Shown one piece after another: positions 54,536-63,707 of a DNA stretch of 64,000 bases. Where the stretch lies: the NCBI RefSeq assembly GCF_006546835.1, contig NZ_VICB01000004.1, forward strand, positions 186,001-250,000. The letters are read 5' to 3'. The stretch's first letter is position 1, and each line of letters starts with the position of its first letter. A program made the translations under genes and the position numbers. This DNA comes from Actinomyces johnsonii. Lineage in GTDB: Bacteria; Actinomycetota; Actinomycetes; Actinomycetales; Actinomycetaceae. The notes under the pieces were generated by a model, which searched no databases, was not told where the DNA came from, and was given only the letters and a program-made list of their open reading frames with translations.

Positions 54536-54902
54536 CAGGTATGTCCAGCCACCAGGATTCTCGGCTTGTATCGCGATGGAACACGTGAAAGGGTGCGGCA
54601 CCGAATCATCATCTCCGGTTGAAGGAGCCTCAACAACTTTCTGCATAGGGACGGGCATCAGTATTCCCCCTGTGCTCCAGGTCTCATGATGAGCGATTCG
54701 AGTGCTATTATCAGCCGTGGAAACTCGGCCCCTGAGACCCATGTGATTGAAAAACTGAACTGTTTCTGGGACGGGCTGTTACTGCTGAGCGGCAGCACAC
54801 AGTTTCCGCTGAAACACTCCAGATTTCCCCCGCGGACGGACCTCAGTGTCGAGGTCCATCCGGTATCCCATTCGGCTCCCCCCTCCAACGAAAGAGACCC
54901 TT
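54536..54902. other. Gap before cas3: repeat copy C and probable cas promoter region
   Basis: 54630-54674 (TCAACAACTTTCTGCATAGG onward) is a divergent third copy of the intergenic repeat found around the aldo/keto reductase. TTGAAA at 54747-54752 has no matching -10. GTTTC-CGCT-GAAAC (54802-54815) is a small palindrome that could be an operator. No CRISPR repeat, leader or gene is visible here. The sequence is less GC-rich than its surroundings. Confidence 0.45.
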
Positions 54903-57854
54903 GTGACGCTCTCGGAGCAAGCCCGATCCGCGTGGGCCAAATTCGGCTACAACCCCGAGAATCGCCACTGGCTCCCCCTCTGGCTGCATCTGCTCGACGC
55001 CGCTGCGGTGGCCGAGCACCTCGCCAGACGCTGGCTGGCGCCCACCGTCTGCGAACTCATTGAGCGCGAGTTCGAGGACTCCGACTCAGGACTGACCCCG
55101 GTGGAAGAGTTCTGTCTGCTCGCCTCCTGGATCGCCGGTGTGCACGACATCGGCAAGTGCACCCCGGCCTTCTCCGTCCAGGTCCCGGGACTGGACGACC
55201 GCATGAAGGAGGCAGGGCTGATCCACGAGCCGGTGGATCCTCTCGAACGGCGCAAGGTACCGCACGCCCTGGCTGGGCACTTGATCCTGGAGAACTGGCT
55301 TATGGACGGGCACGGTTGGGACCTTGAACCCGCCGAGGCCCTCGCCTCCGTCGTCGGCGCCCATCATGGCATCCCGCCCACGACGGCGGCTCTCACCACC
55401 GACTACTACGGGCATGAGCACCTCCTCGGCGAGGATGAGACGTGGAGCGCGACCCGCCGCGAGCTCCTCGAACTCGTCACACGACGCACCGGCGCCGCGG
55501 CTCTTCTTCCTCACTGGGCGCGCCACCGATGGTCCCAGCCCTTCCTTGTGGAGCTCTCGGGGCTGCTCATCGTCTCGGACTGGATCGCCTCGACCGAAGC
55601 CTATTTCCCGCTGCTGCCCCTCCAGGACGATGGTGCGCGCCTGCTCGCGCCCGACGCCCATACCCTTCGTGTGGCCACCGGCCTGTCGCGTCTGGAGATC
55701 CCCGCGCCATGGCGTCCCTGCGACGAGGGCACCGCTCCCGGCTGCCTGCTCACCAGCCGTTTCAACCTGCCCGACGATGCCCGCGCCACCGACGTCCAGG
55801 TGCGCACACTCCAGGCCGCCCGCTCCATGGGCCTGCCGGGCATGCTCATCGTCCAGGAGTCCGCGGGAGGAGGGAAGACCGAGGCGGCCCTTATGGCCGC
55901 CGAGGTGCTCGCCGCCCGCACTCGCCGCTCCGGAATCCTCTTCGCCCTACCCACCCAGGCGACGACAGACGCCATGTTCTCTCGCGAGCTCGACTGGCTG
56001 GAGAGTATTGAGCAGGCCTACGCCGACGAGGGAGCGCCGTCGGAGTTCGCCGCTCAGCTCCTGCACGGACGGTCTCGACTCAACAAGGAGGCCCAGCTTC
56101 TGCGACGCCGCGGTTACGAGATCCGCGACCGGCTCCTCGGATCGCTCGACGACTCGACCGGCGAGACCCCACGCCCTATCGGGATCGGATGGGATGAGGA
56201 GGAGGCTCGAACGGGCCGTGCCGCAGACTCCGAGGACGGCCGCAGAGCCGACCTGGCGATCCTGGCCTGGTTCAGTGGGCGCAAGAAGTCGATGCTGTCG
56301 GACTTCGTCGTCACCACCGTGGACCACCTGCTGTTCGGGGCAATGCGTTCCCCGCATCTGGCCATGCGACACCTGGGACTGTCCCGCAAGGTCGTCATCG
56401 TCGACGAGGTGCACTCCTACTCCACGTACATGAACGTCTACCTGGACCGGGTCCTGACCTGGCTCGCAGCCTACGGGGTTCCGGTGGTGCTCCTGTCGGC
56501 CACACTGTCCGAGGCCCGCTGCTCGGCCATGGTCGACGCCTACCGACGGGGCCTGCGCCTGGCAGTGGGGGAGCGTGTCCACCGTCGTCCCGCCCCCGAG
56601 AACGTGCACACTCCCTTCCCCTGCCTGGTCACTGCTGGTGAAGATCGCATCGAGGTCGTCCCGACCGCGTCGGGACGACGCAGCACAGTGCGGATCAGAC
56701 GGCTTACGAAGGATGCTCTGATCCCGCTCTTGGAGGAGGGCCTCGTCGATGGCGGCTGCGCGTTGGTGGTCCGCAATACGGTGCGGCGCGCCCAGGAGAC
56801 CTATGAGCGGCTGCGCGAGCACTTCGGCGAGGACGTCAGTCTCAACCACGCCCGGTTCACGATCGGCGACCGGCTCGCCAAGGACAAGGATCTTCTCAAC
56901 CGCTTCGGCCCTCCGCGCAAGGCTGGAAAGCGCCCGAGCAGAGCCATCGTCGTCGCCACCCAGGTCGTCGAGCAGTCCCTCGACGTCGATTTCGACCTGC
57001 TCGTCACTGACCTCGCTCCCATCGACCTGGTTCTCCAGCGTATGGGACGCCTGCACCGTCACCAGCGGCGGCGGCCGCCCCGACTTGCCGAGCCCGCCTG
57101 CTACATCGACTGCCTGCCGTCGACGTCGTCCCCCGAGCCCTCGTTGGAACCGGGGGCCAAGGCGATCTACGGCGAGCAGGACATGCTCATGAGCGCGGCC
57201 GCACTGGACCGGGTGATCGACGGCTCCGGCATCGTCACGGTTCCCGACGATGTCCACGACCTCATCGAGGCCGTCTACGGTCCCGATGCCCCAGTGCCGC
57301 CGTCGTGGAAGGAAGCCGTCGACCGAGCTCGGGAGACATACGCGACGAGCAACCGTGCGAAGCATGAGGCCGCTCAGGGTTTTCTTCTGAATGAGCCCGA
57401 GCGGAGAGGGAAGAGTGCCTCCCTGATCGGCTGGCTGCACGTGACGGCCTCCGACAACGAGGAGAGGGGACGCGCCCAGGTCCGCGACGGCGAGGACTCC
57501 CTCGAGGTCATCCTCCTGGACCTGCGCCGGGTAGGCGGCCAGGAGGAGCTGCGCACCCTGCCATCCGCACCGGAGGCTCCAGGAGCCATGATCCCCACAG
57601 ACCGCGCCCCGGACAAGAAGATCGCCCGCGCCATGGCCTTGTCCGCCGTGAGGCTGCCTCCGCGCCTGAGCAATCCGCACCGGATTGACCAGGTCATCGA
57701 TGAGCTGGAGAAATGCGTCGTGCCCGCTTGGCAGGATGATCCGCAGCTCCGAGGACAGCTGTTCCTTCTCCTGGATGAGGGCCGGGCGCAACTGGCCGAC
57801 ACCGTACTCGAGTACTCCCCATCCACCGGACTCAAGGAGGTCCAATCAGAATGA
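54903..57854 (+). CDS. cas3: CRISPR-associated helicase/nuclease Cas3 (type I-E)
   Basis: Effector that is recruited by Cascade and degrades invading DNA. The 983-residue chain has an N-terminal HD nuclease domain (H29 in WLHLLDAAAVAEHL, HD at 81-82 in GVHDIGKCTPAF, then VVGAHHG). A superfamily-2 helicase follows: Walker A GGGKT 322-326, DEVH 501-504, SATLSEARC, QVVEQSLDVDFD and QRMGRLHRH. The start is the GTG at 54903 because the longer frame from 54846 has no ribosome site. The end overlaps casA by ATGA, so it is the first gene of a single cas transcript. There is no fused Cas2 domain. Confidence 0.95.
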   Translation: MTLSEQARSAWAKFGYNPENRHWLPLWLHLLDAAAVAEHLARRWLAPTVCELIEREFEDSDSGLTPVEEFCLLASWIAGVHDIGKCTPAFSVQVPGLDDRMKEAGLIHEPVDPLERRKVPHALAGHLILENWLMDGHGWDLEPAEALASVVGAHHGIPPTTAALTTDYYGHEHLLGEDETWSATRRELLELVTRRTGAAALLPHWARHRWSQPFLVELSGLLIVSDWIASTEAYFPLLPLQDDGARLLAPDAHTLRVATGLSRLEIPAPWRPCDEGTAPGCLLTSRFNLPDDARATDVQVRTLQAARSMGLPGMLIVQESAGGGKTEAALMAAEVLAARTRRSGILFALPTQATTDAMFSRELDWLESIEQAYADEGAPSEFAAQLLHGRSRLNKEAQLLRRRGYEIRDRLLGSLDDSTGETPRPIGIGWDEEEARTGRAADSEDGRRADLAILAWFSGRKKSMLSDFVVTTVDHLLFGAMRSPHLAMRHLGLSRKVVIVDEVHSYSTYMNVYLDRVLTWLAAYGVPVVLLSATLSEARCSAMVDAYRRGLRLAVGERVHRRPAPENVHTPFPCLVTAGEDRIEVVPTASGRRSTVRIRRLTKDALIPLLEEGLVDGGCALVVRNTVRRAQETYERLREHFGEDVSLNHARFTIGDRLAKDKDLLNRFGPPRKAGKRPSRAIVVATQVVEQSLDVDFDLLVTDLAPIDLVLQRMGRLHRHQRRRPPRLAEPACYIDCLPSTSSPEPSLEPGAKAIYGEQDMLMSAAALDRVIDGSGIVTVPDDVHDLIEAVYGPDAPVPPSWKEAVDRARETYATSNRAKHEAAQGFLLNEPERRGKSASLIGWLHVTASDNEERGRAQVRDGEDSLEVILLDLRRVGGQEELRTLPSAPEAPGAMIPTDRAPDKKIARAMALSAVRLPPRLSNPHRIDQVIDELEKCVVPAWQDDPQLRGQLFLLLDEGRAQLADTVLEYSPSTGLKEVQSE

Positions 57855-59518
57855 CGCAGCGTTTCAATCTTCTCGACGAGCCCTGGATCCGGGTGACCAG
57901 GCTCGACGGCGCTCCCGACGAGGTCTCCCTCCTCACCCTGTTCCGGGAGGCGACGGACATCGCCGGGATCCACGGCGAAATCGCCAGCCAGGACGTGGCC
58001 ATCCTGCGCCTGCTGCTGGCCATCTGCCACCGCGCCATGGATGGGCCGGAGGACCTGGACACCTGGAGGGAGTACTGGGAGGAGCCCGAGCGCCTGGGGC
58101 GGGACGCCAGTGCCTACCTCGAGCGCTACCGGGAGCGCTTCGACCTGCGCGACCCGGACCGTCCCTTCTTCCAGGTTGCGGGTATCCACGCAGCATCGGG
58201 CAAGACCTCGGGGCTGGAGTCCCTCATCGTGGATGTCCCCAACGGAAATCCCTTCTTCACGACTCGTATTGCTCAAGGACTGGAATCCATCGGCTGGGCG
58301 GAGGCGGCCAGATGGCTGGTTCACGTTCACGCCTTCGACCCGTCCGGCATTCGCACCGGAGCCGTCGGCGACCCTTGGGTCAAAGGGGGAAAGGGGTATC
58401 CAATCGGCCCCGGGTGGACAGGGCAGATCGGCACCGTGACCGTGACGGGCGAAAGCCTGGAGCGGACGCTGCTCCTCAACACTGCCGTCTGCGAGGACCT
58501 CCCTGATCTGGTTGACGTCGATCCGGAACAGGATCTCGCTCCGTGGGAGCACGAGAATGACGGTCCGGCGGGTTCCCATGACCTGGAACCTACGGGACCT
58601 GTTTCCTGCTATACGTGGCAGACGCGCCGCGTGCTGCTGCACGGCGATGATGCGGGAGTCACCGGTCTTTTCCTCGGCAATGGAGACAAGGCAACACCTC
58701 AGAACCGGTATCTGGTGGAACCGATGACCGCATGGCGCTTCTCCGAACCCCAGACCAAGAAGTTCAAAACGCCCGTCTACATGCCGCGTAAGTTGCCGAC
58801 GGACAGAGCATTCTGGCGGGGCCTGTCAACCGTCGTGGCTCAGCTGAGTCCGAAGGTTACGGTAAAAGGTGCAGGGGAAGTGACACGATACCGTTCTCCC
58901 GGTGTCGTCTCCTTCTATCAGGAGCTCATGCGCCGCAGAATCGTGCCTGCAGGCGGCCTCATTCCTTTACGTGCCGTCGGCATTGAGTACGGAGCCCAGG
59001 AGGCGGTCGTCACCGAGCTCGTTGACGACGTCCTCTCCCTGCCTGCTGGCCTACTCGACCCCGAGAACACGCGACTGCTCGCCGTTGTGCACGACGCTAT
59101 GGAGGAGACGGAGCATGCCGCCTCCGCACTGCGGAACCTGGCCGGGAACCTGGATCGTGCTCGCGGTGGGAGCCCGGATACGGCGTCGGCTGCGCGCGAG
59201 CATGCCAGTGCCGCCTTCTACCAGGTCATTGATGAGCGTTTCCCCCGATGGCTCGCATCCCTCGACGCAGCGGACCCGGTCAGGGCACGCGAACAGTGGC
59301 GCAGGCTGCTGCGCTCCGAGGCATGGGAGCAGCAGGAGGCGCTGGCATCCGCCGCGCCTGATACCGCCTTCGCCGGGCGTGGAGAGGGAAAGGGACGGAT
59401 GGACGTCGGCAAGGCGTTGTTCTTCTTCCGCCGTGCTCTGAACGTGGCCGTACCGGCACCTGCGCAGCAAGACAGCACCGCTGAGAACAATAAGAATGAA
59501 GAAAGGACACCGGCATGA
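57851..59518 (+). CDS. casA: Cascade large subunit Cse1/CasA (Cas8e)
   Basis: Large subunit of the type I-E surveillance complex, involved in PAM reading and Cas3 recruitment, 555 residues. It shows the family opening FNLLDEPWIRVTRLDG, the HGEIASQDVAILRLLLAICHRA segment and RPFFQVAG. The conserved centre is GNPFFTTRIAQGLESIGWAEAARWLVHVHAFDPSG, with GYPIGPGWTGQIG after it. The C-terminal four-helix part is charged. Both ends overlap neighbours by ATGA. Confidence 0.93.
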   Translation: MTQRFNLLDEPWIRVTRLDGAPDEVSLLTLFREATDIAGIHGEIASQDVAILRLLLAICHRAMDGPEDLDTWREYWEEPERLGRDASAYLERYRERFDLRDPDRPFFQVAGIHAASGKTSGLESLIVDVPNGNPFFTTRIAQGLESIGWAEAARWLVHVHAFDPSGIRTGAVGDPWVKGGKGYPIGPGWTGQIGTVTVTGESLERTLLLNTAVCEDLPDLVDVDPEQDLAPWEHENDGPAGSHDLEPTGPVSCYTWQTRRVLLHGDDAGVTGLFLGNGDKATPQNRYLVEPMTAWRFSEPQTKKFKTPVYMPRKLPTDRAFWRGLSTVVAQLSPKVTVKGAGEVTRYRSPGVVSFYQELMRRRIVPAGGLIPLRAVGIEYGAQEAVVTELVDDVLSLPAGLLDPENTRLLAVVHDAMEETEHAASALRNLAGNLDRARGGSPDTASAAREHASAAFYQVIDERFPRWLASLDAADPVRAREQWRRLLRSEAWEQQEALASAAPDTAFAGRGEGKGRMDVGKALFFFRRALNVAVPAPAQQDSTAENNKNEERTPA

Positions 59519-60243
59519 CTGTGTCGGATACCAGTACACACGCCAACCCCGCGGATGCACTACCGCCCGGAGTGAGCCAGCGGCCCTACCGTCCGCGGCT
59601 GGAGGAGAATGCCGGTCGCCTCGTCGACCAGCGCATTGGCGGAACGAAGAGGCAGGAGGGCCTGCAAGCCCGCTATCGGCGCAATGAGGCTCGAGCACGC
59701 GGCGAGCTGGCCGCTCTGCGCAAGGGCGCGAACAGACCTCCCGGAGAGCTCCCCGAGATCTGGGCGCTCACTAGCGTCCACGTTCCCGACTATGCGGGAG
59801 ACTCCCCAACGTGGGAGGAGATTGCCGTCCATACCGCCATGACGCTCTATGCCGTGCACCAGCAGTCACGGACCGAACCTATGTTCGTGCCCGGAAGAGG
59901 GCTCGGCCATGCCGCCCGCAGCCTGATCGGTCCACCTGACGACGAGAACCCTTCGGCCCGAGCGCGCTTCAACGCCCTGGTCACCTCGACGACCGTCACC
60001 GAGCTACGCCACCACCTGCGGGGCTTCATCTCGCTACTCCGAGCCCGGAGCATCTCTTTGGATCACGCCATGCTCGCAGACGACATCCTCCACTTCCAAC
60101 AACCGGGCGGAGCCAGAAAGGTTCGTCTGACCTGGTCACGGGAGTACCAGTTCCTATCTGCCGAATCCCTAGCCTCTTCCGACGATGCCACCCCGGCATC
60201 TGCGACCAACTCAACGACAACCGCGCCAACCCCGGAGAACTGA
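59515..60243 (+). CDS. casB: Cascade small subunit Cse2/CasB
   Basis: Small helical subunit that bridges the Cascade backbone, 242 residues. Visible features are ARARGELAALRKGANRPPGELPEIW near the start, the AVHTAMTLYAVHQQSR helix, GRGLGHAARSL, and LRHHLRGFISLLRARSISLDHAMLADDILHF. The final RKVRLTWSREYQF is the usual Cse2 end. The C-terminal 25 residues are Ser/Thr/Ala-rich. Overlaps casA by ATGA and ends two bases before cas7. Confidence 0.9.
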   Translation: MTVSDTSTHANPADALPPGVSQRPYRPRLEENAGRLVDQRIGGTKRQEGLQARYRRNEARARGELAALRKGANRPPGELPEIWALTSVHVPDYAGDSPTWEEIAVHTAMTLYAVHQQSRTEPMFVPGRGLGHAARSLIGPPDDENPSARARFNALVTSTTVTELRHHLRGFISLLRARSISLDHAMLADDILHFQQPGGARKVRLTWSREYQFLSAESLASSDDATPASATNSTTTAPTPEN

Positions 60244-60245
60244 CA

Positions 60246-61373
60246 ATGAGCACCTACATCGATATTCACATCATCCAGAACCTTCCGCCCTCCTGCGTCA
60301 ACCGGGACGACTCGGGCTCACCCAAATCTGCTGTTTACGGTGGTGTCCGGCGTCTGCGGGTCTCCAGCCAGTCCTGGAAACGAGCCGCGCGCCTGTACTT
60401 CAATGATCTGCTGGATGCCGATGACGTCGGCGTACGCACGAAGCGAGTCATCGAGGTGCTGGCCTCGACGATTGCGAAGGATGCGCCTGAACTTGCGGAG
60501 AACGCCGCCGCGCTCGCCGAGGGAGTGTTCAAGGCTGCCAAGATCAAGCTCTCACCTCCGCGCGGCAAGAAAGATGGGCCTCAGGAATCCGGATACCTCC
60601 TGTTCCTGTCCACCAGCCAGATCGCGCGCCTGGCCGATTTGGCCATCGCCTCGACCCGCAGCGGCGAGACACTCGACGCCAAGGCAGTCAAGAAGATCTT
60701 CAAGGAGGAGCACGCCGTCGACATCGCGCTCTTCGGACGCATGGTTGCTGACGACACCGATCTCAATGTCGACGCCGCCTGCCAGGTGGCCCACGCCATC
60801 TCCACGCACGCCGCCGAGAACGAGTACGACTTCTTCACCGCCGTCGACGATGAGAAGAACCGCTCCGAGGAGGAGGACGCCGGCGCCGGCATGATGGGCA
60901 CGGTCGAGTTCTCCTCGGCCACCATGTACCGCTATGCCACCGTCAATCTTGACATGCTGGTCGAAAACCTCGGGGACGGCGGCGCTGCGCTGCGGGCGCT
61001 AGAGGTCTTCATCAAGGGCTTCTGCCTGTCCATGCCCACCGGCAAGCAGAACACGTTCGCCAACCGGACCCTGCCGGAGACCATCGTCATCTCCATACGC
61101 GACGACCAGCCCATCTCCCTCGTCGGTGCCTTCGAGAAACCGGTGCCGGAGGCCTCCGGCACCGGTTACGCCGACCGGTCGGTGGGCGAACTGGCCCGGT
61201 ATGCCGAGACGATTGAGAAGAACTACGGGTTAAGGCCGCTGAGCAGCTTCGTCGTCGCCCTCAAGGACTCCGACGCCGTCTCCTCGCTCGGTGAGCGTGT
61301 GCCCTTCGCCGACCTGCCCGGACGGGTCCGTCAGGTCGTGGATCCCCGAGTGTGCCGTGAGGAGCGGGTCTGA
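60246..61373 (+). CDS. casC: Cascade backbone subunit Cas7/Cse4/CasC (type I-E)
   Basis: RRM-fold protein that coats the crRNA spacer in several copies, 375 residues. It has the I-E signature DIHIIQNLPPSCVNRDDSGSPKS, YGGVRRLRVSSQSWKRAAR and VDIALFGRMVADD. It ends with SMPTGKQNTFANRTLPETI. TGATG at 61371-61375 overlaps stop and start with cas5. Confidence 0.95.
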   Translation: MSTYIDIHIIQNLPPSCVNRDDSGSPKSAVYGGVRRLRVSSQSWKRAARLYFNDLLDADDVGVRTKRVIEVLASTIAKDAPELAENAAALAEGVFKAAKIKLSPPRGKKDGPQESGYLLFLSTSQIARLADLAIASTRSGETLDAKAVKKIFKEEHAVDIALFGRMVADDTDLNVDAACQVAHAISTHAAENEYDFFTAVDDEKNRSEEEDAGAGMMGTVEFSSATMYRYATVNLDMLVENLGDGGAALRALEVFIKGFCLSMPTGKQNTFANRTLPETIVISIRDDQPISLVGAFEKPVPEASGTGYADRSVGELARYAETIEKNYGLRPLSSFVVALKDSDAVSSLGERVPFADLPGRVRQVVDPRVCREERV

Positions 61374-62089
61374 TGACCGTCCTCCTCCTGCGACTCGCAG
61401 GACCTTTGCAGGCCTGGGGGGTGAAATCTCGCTTCACCGTCCGCTCCACCGAGCTCGAGCCGACCAAGAGCGGCATCATCGGCATGCTGGCGGCCGCTGT
61501 CGGCCGTCGCCGGACGGACCCGATCGAGGATCTCCTGTCCCTGCGGTTCGGGGTGCGCAAGGACCAGCCCGGTCGGGTCATCAGGGACTTCCACACGGCG
61601 CGCACCCTTGACGGCAAGGACTCCATGCCCCTGTCGAACCGGTACTACCTCGCCGATGCCGTTTTCCTCGCAGGTATCGAAGGCAATCGCCCCCTCCTGG
61701 AGGGCATTGACGAGGCGCTTCACCATCCGGCCTTCCCTCTGTATCTCGGCAGGCGCTCATGCCCGCCGACGCCACCGGTGTCTTTGGGCCTTCGGGAGGC
61801 GGCGCTGCTCGATGCGCTTCGGGCAGAGCCCTGGCTCGCCTCACCATGGTTCCAGAAGCGGCATCGCAGCCATGTCTTCGACGCGGAGCTGCTTGTCGAC
61901 CAGGAGGCCGTACCCGTAGGGGAGCGGGGCACGGCCTGTGGCAGTCGTGATGTACCGGCCTCCTTCGATCCTCGACGCCGCGACTACGACTTTCGCCAGG
62001 TTGAACGGCTCATGACACGGGTGAGCACTCGTAAAACAGACACTCACGATCCCATGCTTGTGCTGGAGGAGGCGAACCAGTGTTTCTGA
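61373..62089 (+). CDS. casD: Cascade subunit Cas5/CasD (type I-E)
   Basis: RAMP protein that caps the 5' handle of the crRNA, 238 residues. It begins LLLRLAGPLQAWGVKSRF, followed by RSTELEPTKSGIIGMLAAA. The conserved SNRYYLADAVFLAGIEG and FPLYLGRRSCPPTPPVSLG follow. The last ten bases overlap the cas6e start. Confidence 0.94.
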   Translation: MTVLLLRLAGPLQAWGVKSRFTVRSTELEPTKSGIIGMLAAAVGRRRTDPIEDLLSLRFGVRKDQPGRVIRDFHTARTLDGKDSMPLSNRYYLADAVFLAGIEGNRPLLEGIDEALHHPAFPLYLGRRSCPPTPPVSLGLREAALLDALRAEPWLASPWFQKRHRSHVFDAELLVDQEAVPVGERGTACGSRDVPASFDPRRRDYDFRQVERLMTRVSTRKTDTHDPMLVLEEANQCF

Positions 62090-62766
62090 CGAAGATCGAT
62101 CTGGCCCCGGAGCGCCGCCTCGCGCGCAAGTATCTGGGTTCGCCCCAGGTCATGCACGCCGTCGTCATGGGCGCCACCGGCGGTCATGAAGGGAACGGAC
62201 CCGGACGCGTCCTGTGGCGGGTTGACCGGGGTGTGACGACGGCGCTGTACATACTCTCGCCGTTGGAGCCTGACTGCTCTCAGCTCGTCGCGGAGGCGGG
62301 GGCTGCCGGCACCCAGGCGCGGACCCTGGACTACTCGCCGTTCCTCGCCTCGTTGGATGCCGGGCAGCTGTGGGCCTTCCGCCTTGCGGCGAACCCGTCC
62401 TACTCGACCTCGAAGGGACCGGGAGTGCGCGGACAGCGGTACGGGCACGTCACCGTTGAACAGCAGCGGCAGTGGCTCATTGAACGCACCCCACGACTCG
62501 GCTTCGAACTCATGCCCGTGGACCATGCTGATGGTGAGGGAACTGACGAGGCTGTCTTGGTCGCGCACCGGGAGCGCCCCGTTTTCAGCCGGCGACGACC
62601 AGGGGGTGGGGGATACGACCGCGTGACTATCAACCGCACCGTCTACGAGGGGGTTATGCGTATCACTGATCCTGAGTCCCTGTGCCGTGCGCTCGTCACC
62701 GGGATCGGCAAATCCAAGGCCTACGGCTGTGGGCTCATGACGCTCGCCCGGGTGCAGCAGGTTTGA
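62080..62766 (+). CDS. casE: CRISPR pre-crRNA endonuclease Cas6e/CasE
   Basis: Cuts the CRISPR transcript at each repeat and stays bound to the 3' hairpin, 228 residues. It has the opening FLTKIDLAPERRLARKYLGSPQVMHAVVM, with the usual active-site His in VMHAVVM. RVLWRVD and the C-terminal glycine-rich loop GIGKSKAYGCGLMTL are also present. The GTG start at 62080 overlaps cas5, and two bases separate it from cas1. Confidence 0.93.
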   Translation: MFLTKIDLAPERRLARKYLGSPQVMHAVVMGATGGHEGNGPGRVLWRVDRGVTTALYILSPLEPDCSQLVAEAGAAGTQARTLDYSPFLASLDAGQLWAFRLAANPSYSTSKGPGVRGQRYGHVTVEQQRQWLIERTPRLGFELMPVDHADGEGTDEAVLVAHRERPVFSRRRPGGGGYDRVTINRTVYEGVMRITDPESLCRALVTGIGKSKAYGCGLMTLARVQQV

Positions 62767-62768
62767 TC

Positions 62769-63707
62769 ATGGTCAGAATGCTGTCGGTTCCGGTAACGGC
62801 GCTGCCCCGTGTCCAGGACCGGATGTCCTTCCTCTACCTGGAGCACTGCGTGGTGCATCGAGAGGATGGTGCCCTGACCGCGCGCAACGACCAGGGCACC
62901 ATCCGCGTCCCTGCTGCCTCGCTGGTCGCCGTCCTCCTTGGCCCGGGAACGTCGGTCAGTCACCAGGCGATGAGCCTGCTCGGTGAGTGCGGGACGACGG
63001 CGGTCTGGGTCGGTGAACGCGGTGTGCGCTACTACGCGCACGGCCGCTCCCTGGCTACCTCCACCCGACTGTTGGTGGAGCAAGCGGCAAGGGTCTCCTC
63101 TCCCCAGAAGCGGCTGCGGGTGGCCCGCGAGATGTACTGCATGCGCTTCAGCGGCGAGGATGTTGACGGGCTCACCATGCAGCAGCTCAGGGGGCGGGAG
63201 GGGGCCAGGGTTCGTGAGGTGTATCGAGACAACTCCAGACGTACCGGGGTCCCCTGGGCCCGACGCGACTACCGTCCCGATGACTTCGAGGCGTCGGATC
63301 CGATCAACCAGGCGCTTTCAGCTGCGCACGCGGCTCTGTACGGCGTCGTCCACGGGGTGATCGTCTCCCTGGGCTGTTCTCCGGGTCTTGGCTTCGTCCA
63401 CACCGGGCACGACCGGTCCTTCGTGTACGACGTCGCGGACTTGTACAAGGCGGAGACGACAATACCTATCGCCTTCGACGTCGTCTCCGAGGGGATGGAG
63501 GACCTCACCGGGACCACGCGGCGGCGCGTTCGGGACAAGGTCTTCGAGCTCAAGGTCATAGAGCGGACGGTCAAGGACATCTACCGCCTGCTCGAGGTTG
63601 AGGATCTGGAGGATATGAGCATCAACGTAGTCTCCCTGTGGGACTACCAGCAGCGTGCTGTAGCCGGTGGAGCGAACTACGCCGGAGAGGATGCAGGTGG
63701 ATGGTAG
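62769..63707 (+). CDS. cas1: CRISPR adaptation integrase Cas1 (type I-E)
   Basis: Integrase that with Cas2 inserts new spacers, 312 residues. Metal ligands are E144 (RGREGARVREVY), H211 (GLGFVHTGHDRS) and D221/D224 (YDVADLYK), matching the E. coli I-E enzyme. A second Met codon (62778) is a possible start. The stop overlaps the cas2 start region by seven bases. Confidence 0.96.
   Translation: MVRMLSVPVTALPRVQDRMSFLYLEHCVVHREDGALTARNDQGTIRVPAASLVAVLLGPGTSVSHQAMSLLGECGTTAVWVGERGVRYYAHGRSLATSTRLLVEQAARVSSPQKRLRVAREMYCMRFSGEDVDGLTMQQLRGREGARVREVYRDNSRRTGVPWARRDYRPDDFEASDPINQALSAAHAALYGVVHGVIVSLGCSPGLGFVHTGHDRSFVYDVADLYKAETTIPIAFDVVSEGMEDLTGTTRRRVRDKVFELKVIERTVKDIYRLLEVEDLEDMSINVVSLWDYQQRAVAGGANYAGEDAGGW

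Noticed and set aside
54536-54902. Possible CRISPR array or leader before cas3
   Set aside because: No repeat unit of 28-29 bases occurs. Only short palindromes and a divergent intergenic repeat are present.
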